64,000 nucleotides of DNA from Coriolopsis trogii (Eukaryota; Basidiomycota; Agaricomycetes; Polyporales; Polyporaceae), in assembly GCA_020543525.1 (NCBI GenBank), contig JAHYIO010000004.1:806001-870000 (forward strand). Direction: 5' to 3'. Made by a program: the position numbers and the translations under genes. Positions 59,243 through 64,000 of the stretch are shown here, one piece after another; the first letter of the stretch is position 1, and each line of letters starts with the position of its first letter. The notes under the pieces were generated by a model that saw only the letters and a program-made list of their open reading frames with translations, ran no database searches and was not told the origin of the DNA.

Positions 59243-59993
59243 ATGGGTTTTCTCTCGATCATCACGACCCTGGCGTTCTCCGTCTCCACGTCTGGGTTCC
59301 CCCCCCTTCTTCGTCAAGCACCGACGACTTGCTCCAATCTGGGAGGCGGCTTATTTGACAGCGGAGGTCCCTACACCCTGCTTGCCGTGGAGAAGTCCAA
59401 CCCCAATGGCGCAGGTATTCCTCTTGTCCTCAGTCCTCCCATTGGCGGTCCGCCCTTTGAGGATCCGGGCGCGCTCAGTGTGGTGGTACGTCATTTCTGA
59501 CAATTCGACACCCTAAGCGCTGACAATGGTTGTAGACGGCAGACACGCTACGGTTACTCCACATTCTCGCTCGAGAAGGGCTTCCTGTCCTCGAACAACG
59601 GCACGAACACCGCCTTCGGCACCGCTGCCTACTACGCTGGACCCGTCAACTTCAACACGGAAGACGTTTCCAGCTTCGACAGCTTTTGCGCTCAGGTATG
59701 CACCTTGCTGCGCCCTCCTCTGCACTATTGTCGCATTGGGGAACTGATGTTGCTCTCTGGTCCTATATCTTGTATAACAGGTCGGCACGTCTCCGGCGGG
59801 CCACAATCCACCGCATCCGCTGTTGACGATCTACAACAGCGTGAACGACTTCTCGCTGTGCAAGTCGACCAGCGCCGAGTTCGATGGACCGCTGAACGCG
59901 CTCATCCTCCGGCCGAGCAACGATACCTCGGTTCCGGGGCTGTACGACTTTGACTCGTGCTACGGCGTGGACGTCTACCTCGTCGACGCTTGA
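59243..59993 (+). CDS. Small secreted protein S3 (exon 2 altered)
   Basis: Exons 59243-59485, 59543-59695 (alternative acceptor) and 59781-59993 would encode 202 residues. Compared with S2, eight nucleotides (TTCACTGA) are missing just inside exon 2, which shifts the frame if the ancestral acceptor (exon from 59536) is used. An AG seven bases further on (GGCAG|ACACG) restores the frame and drops TADTFTD, giving VVTRYGYSTFSLEKG. Signal peptide, Cys pattern (TTCS, SFCAQ, SLCKS, SCYGV) and C-terminus match S2. So it is either a rescued variant or a very young pseudogene. Confidence 0.65.
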
Positions 59994-61549
59994 AGTATGG
60001 AGAGAAGCACTTTTTGGATGGTGGTAGCCAAACAACGATATTCAGTCAGTTGAGGCTGGACGTTGTGTGAGGATGGATGATCATTATCATGATTTGTGGA
60101 CGATCGGATGGACCATGTACTGCCGTCTTGGACTTGGGTTACGGATCATCACGTCAAGCCATATGCATGTTTTGCTGCTGGAGTAGCACCGTAGTAGCGA
60201 TGATGTGGAAGATTAGGATCTGGCTTCCTGATATGCCTACAATGATGCAGGCGGGCTTGTCCATGTCCATGACCTGGCATACGTATCTTTACAACCAGGG
60301 GGTCTACAGCTTCGCAAAAAGCTCGTCCGTGTTGCGGAGAAGTACAGAACACGCCCTCTGGGGTTTCTACAAGGTTACGAGTGAATGTCGAGCCACGGAC
60401 GATTTTTCTTGTTCTCTCGATTTTCACGCGCCAAAAGTGCGCGCGCGTCGTGCGGAGTCGCGCGGTCACGAATTTCGGCAACAGCTGTAAGGCCGATAGG
60501 CGCCGCTACCGGCAGCTTACGAGCCAGAGCTATGCGCGAGCCTATTACCCATGAAGACTTCTTGACCTCTAACAGAGGTCTCCTCCGCCAGGTTCCGGCG
60601 TTGTCTCAGGCTGCTACAGCAAACTCTGCATTTTGAGTCGCGGGCTCAAGGCATGAGGACATCACGAAGATTCAAAACACCAGCATGCGGAGAGCTGTCA
60701 CCTCTGATCAGTCGAATCGCTCGAGACGCTCACGGTAATCATCCGAGATGTCTCTCAGTGCTCTCCGGGAGTTAGGTGAGTGGATTGAATGCGATGCTAC
60801 CTCGATATCCGGAGCTCTTCCGGTCGCACTAAGCACCGAAGTCGTCACAGAGCCCTGCCGGGCGTGCATTTTGGCAGCGTTGTCAAGAAGTACCCATGAT
60901 AAACATCTTCACATAGATCTATCATCTTTGCACCCTCGATACTCGCCCGCGGTACACAATGCGGTCTGTGCTTGAAACACCCACAGAACTTGAAGCCTGC
61001 ACTGTGCATCCGGGAGCCGACGCCTCAATTGTTTCCGACATAGTATCGGACTGTAGACCATGAGGGCGAGCTATGGCAGTATGCCACATGAAATGTGCAA
61101 CGATGGTGTGAGTGCTCGGACGACCCTTTATCCTACTTCATGCTGATCGCCCCGCACAGGTATATCTCAGCTGCCACCTGTGACGTCCATGTGTGGCAAG
61201 GTGGTCGAAGGTACGCATCTATAGAGGCTATGCCACTACGTATGGCACTTTCGCAACTCGTGATGCGAGAATCAGTCAAGACCTCGATGGAAGCATCTTG
61301 TAGCTTGACGAGGCTGCCGATGAGGTGAGTTCCGGTACTCTACAGATGATCGAGTGAGCCCAGATCATGGTGGCGAGCCTGTGAGCCAAGGACAACCAAC
61401 TGTTATCCGCATCTTCGGAGTCGCGCCCATTGACCACACCATCATATACCGTGTAATCTACCATCTAATGCCCTCAAGGGGAGTCTTATAGGATAGGGAC
61501 CTCCGGAAGCAACCTTCCTCCAGCACCATCTCGACTTGTCTAGCCAACT
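59994..61549. other. Intergenic within duplication copy 2
   Basis: About 1.55 kb related to 53939-55643; no conserved frame. Confidence 0.45.
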
Positions 61550-63247
61550 ATGTCTGAAGACAACGCACCCCTATCTGAATTCGAGGTAACGTCAATGTAA
61601 CGATTGTTCGTGCACATTGTCCGCTTGGTATCTGATCTCTATTCTTTGGTAGCTACGCGGGGAGTTGCCTCACATTTGCTATGGCCGGTACGTACTATGC
61701 ATTCAATGACACCGTGATCAGGGCTGAAGGTCTGACTCTGCGCCATCGTAGCATTGGTCATATACGACGCGTTACTCACATGTGCCGAGGGAATAAACTT
61801 GCTGCAACGAAGGAGAGCTAGCGTGCTCAGCATGCTATTTGTGGCGTACAGGCTGCTCCCGCTGTCAAGCTACGTTGCTCAGCTGATTTTGGTATTCCAT
61901 GTTGATGACACAGTAAGTACCATATTTCTGCGGACCTACAACCGTTTACTCTTCATGGGGTGTTAGTTGACCATGGTTTAGGTGTGAGCAACGATTCTGC
62001 ATCTCTTGATCGCATAGGATGATCACACAGGATGGCCCAGGTGCACGTCTCTCTCGTATGTCGAGAACATAGTTGCACTGTTTCTCCCCATACTGTCATC
62101 GTGTAAGTCCGTTCTAGCATCATCATGCTCATCGCTATGTATTTAGAATGCCTTCATACCAGTTTTCTTGAGTTTCCGCACGTATGCCCTGTCAGGAAGG
62201 AGTGCGATAACCGGCGTTCTGGTCTTTGCGCTGAGCATATTTGCGGGGGCCCCCACTTTTGTGAGAGGCTCGTTTGAGAAAGTCTCTATGCACCTGTCTG
62301 ACGTCCACGAAGTACAACTTCCAAGATGTTCGAGCGGAGAATTTCCCATCACCGGGCAATTGCACACAAACGACGGTGCCACGGAACCCAACTCTCTTCT
62401 ACATTTGGTATGTGCTACTCTACTGGCTGAGGCCTTAGACTTACACTAGCTTCGCTATCCAGTGAGTGATTAGACGTTACACTGAGGGTATGCTGGTTGG
62501 TCATTACAACGTCAATTCGCAGTGCTATACAGCTCTTTCGCGACCTTCATAGCAGCAGAGTGTTTCGCTATAATCCTAACGTGGTATAAGACTCGTCAGT
62601 CATTGTCTACTTGGACAATCAGCGCCGAGTGTCGTAGAAGCATTGCCAACATCCTCATGGAAGACGGTAAGCCATTGCTCAGGTACGTTACATGATACTG
62701 ACACACGGCGGTGCAGGGATGATATGCTTTATGTCAGTCACGATGCGTTCCATCATGCTGACGCGGCACTGAGTTGTGTTGCAGCATACCATTGTTGATC
62801 AGCGTGGTCGCATTTGCGTTGCAACTGCAGGTATGTGAGCTGGGGACGGCGGGCACTAAAGGCTGACCTAAGACCGTGTCCATGGCAGGACTCACATTCC
62901 ATCTCCATGGCCGGGCACTATTTGGCATACACCAGGGATCCGTACGTGCGATGTTCGTTTCTGGCGGCAAACGCTTCACGTTTCTCCATATCAGTATCAC
63001 AACGGTCATTATATCGCGTTTTCTCCTCAACCTCGGGAGGTTGGGAGTAGCCAGGGATATGACTGCCGACTCCGACTCTATTCCCCTCACTACCAGGATT
63101 TCCGCCGGCATGGGACCATCCGACGTTCCGCTCACCCTCGGATCCTCGCAGGCAAACTCGGAAACGCAGCCACAGGCCCGCGAAGCCACCCCTATCCCGC
63201 CAAGTCATCGTCATACCGTACCCAATATGGCTCCTATGCTTCACTAA
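61550..63247 (+). CDS. DUF6533-like multi-pass membrane protein M2
   Basis: Copy of M1. Leading exons 61550-61596, 61653-61687, 61752-61912, 62018-62102, 62163-62260 and 62313 onward have the same lengths as M1 (35, 161, 85 and 98 nt; exon 1 is 6 nt longer). They read YAGSCLTFAMA, ALVIYDALLTCAEGINLLQR, SYVENIVALFLPILSS and FLSFRTYALSGRSAITG. A later exon has LYSSFATFIAAECFAIIL, and the last (ending 63247) has IISRFLLNLGRLGVARDM plus a polar tail. As in M1, the junctions around 62410-62820 do not all keep frame in my hands. Membrane protein of unknown function. Confidence 0.6.
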
Positions 63248-64000
63248 ATGCTGCACGATCCGCTCACAAAGGATGTCGTAGGCGAAGGACTGCTTCTGCT
63301 TGTGCAAATGGCGTAGCTAGCACAGCCTTTATATCCCTCATCCGACTTGGACTCAGGTCGCAAAATCTTGGATATCGACTCTATACAGGCATCACTGCGC
63401 CAGGAGTATGCCTCATATAACCTTTACAATTGGCTCTCGGAAGAATACATAAGACACCGTGTTTTTGTTTCCCTGGGAGGGCAGCGGGACGCCCTTATGC
63501 CTAGGCCAACGTTTGGCGTACAACGGTCTGCACGCGTGACTGAAGAGGCTGTCCTCGCCAGTTTCGACGATGCTGACTTGGCCTGACAATCCGTTGAACT
63601 TCTGAAGCTTGCTGCTGCAGACCGTGGACTTGCATCTCACCATGCCTTCCGATGGAATCTCCCCGCCACCGATCATAGTCGACGACCAACGCGTGCCAGA
63701 TGGGCATTGAGCATGAATGGTGACGAGCAAAATCAAGCAATAACGCGGACGTACCATCTCACTCAACCACGTTTCTCACTTGGTATCCCCCATGTGAAGC
63801 CTATGGGATTCTGAAGACTCGTGCAAGGCGCTTGGCGTCACTGACGTATGTGGGTTGGTGAGTAGCGCGCTCATGGTACCATGGGCTGGTTAGAGAAACT
63901 AAGTCGGTCGAGGAGTGTCGCACGGCGTCAGTCTTGCGACCCTTCTCAGTCGTCGAGAAATACGTCGAACTTTGATTGCATTGAGTGAATGGTAACGTCG
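63248..64000. other. Right edge of window, nothing recognised
   Basis: The first 500 bases are the end of duplication copy 2; beyond 63746 the sequence is unique in the window with no gene seen. Confidence 0.45.

Larger units (their letters stand above)
57849..63746 (+). repeat. Tandem segmental duplication, copy 2 (about 5.9 kb)
   Basis: Starts with the S1-type gene end at the AACGC junction and ends at AACGC (63742-63746), where copy 1 would continue into the junction. Gene order: truncated S end, S3, M2. Confidence 0.78.

Noticed and set aside
63347..63586. 79-aa ORF at the right end
   Set aside because: The matching stretch in the duplicated copy (57480-57718) has different frames and stops, so coding is not conserved.

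Overview
The window reads as nuclear DNA of a filamentous basidiomycete, most likely an Agaricomycete and probably a polypore-like one. Genes are split by many short GT-AG introns (mostly 50-65 nt, a few GC-AG). The gene content is typical of that group: STE3-type pheromone receptors, F-box/LRR proteins, a DUF6533-like membrane family, small secreted proteins and fungal MFS carriers. The species cannot be read from the sequence, and all gene models were built by hand from splice signals and frame continuity.

Layout. 1-3.2 kb: weak fragments, then a basic-N-terminus/LRR-like gene. 4.1-13.0 kb: five minus-strand copies (one dead) of a short, divergent protein-kinase-like family, with a TA-flanked MITE between two of them and a small unknown gene (10.1 kb). 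13.7-26.1 kb: conserved housekeeping-type block with an SP/SV2-like MFS transporter, a two-Myb telobox protein (Tay1/Teb1-like), the proteasome lid subunit Rpn9 and a monocarboxylate-porter-like MFS protein. 27.1-29.7 kb: two more kinase-like copies on the plus strand. 30.1-34.4 kb: an F-box protein and a membrane coiled-coil protein. 35.0-43.4 kb: two divergent STE3-type pheromone receptors flanking an LRR-like gene, a layout like a pheromone/receptor (B) mating-type region, although I found no CaaX pheromone precursor. 44.5-50.0 kb: an F-box/LRR protein and a large three-TM coiled-coil protein. 51.2-63.7 kb: a roughly 5.9-kb tandem duplication carrying small secreted proteins and DUF6533-like membrane proteins.

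Most notable is the kinase-like family. Six intact genes share the same five-exon plan: exon 3 is always 39 nt, exon 4 always 243 nt, and intron 3 falls immediately before the presumed catalytic Asp. They keep the Lys, Glu, Asp, Asn and DFG/DYG positions expected of an active kinase fold, but lack a glycine loop and carry a conserved Cys/Arg motif at the C-terminus. The seventh copy has lost exactly the catalytic segment. Two inverted copies 19 kb apart share a 201-bp near-identical tract, which suggests continuing gene conversion. The other strong signal is the tandem duplication at the right end: its junctions share a 5-bp microhomology, and one duplicated gene has an 8-bp deletion that a nearby alternative splice acceptor could rescue.
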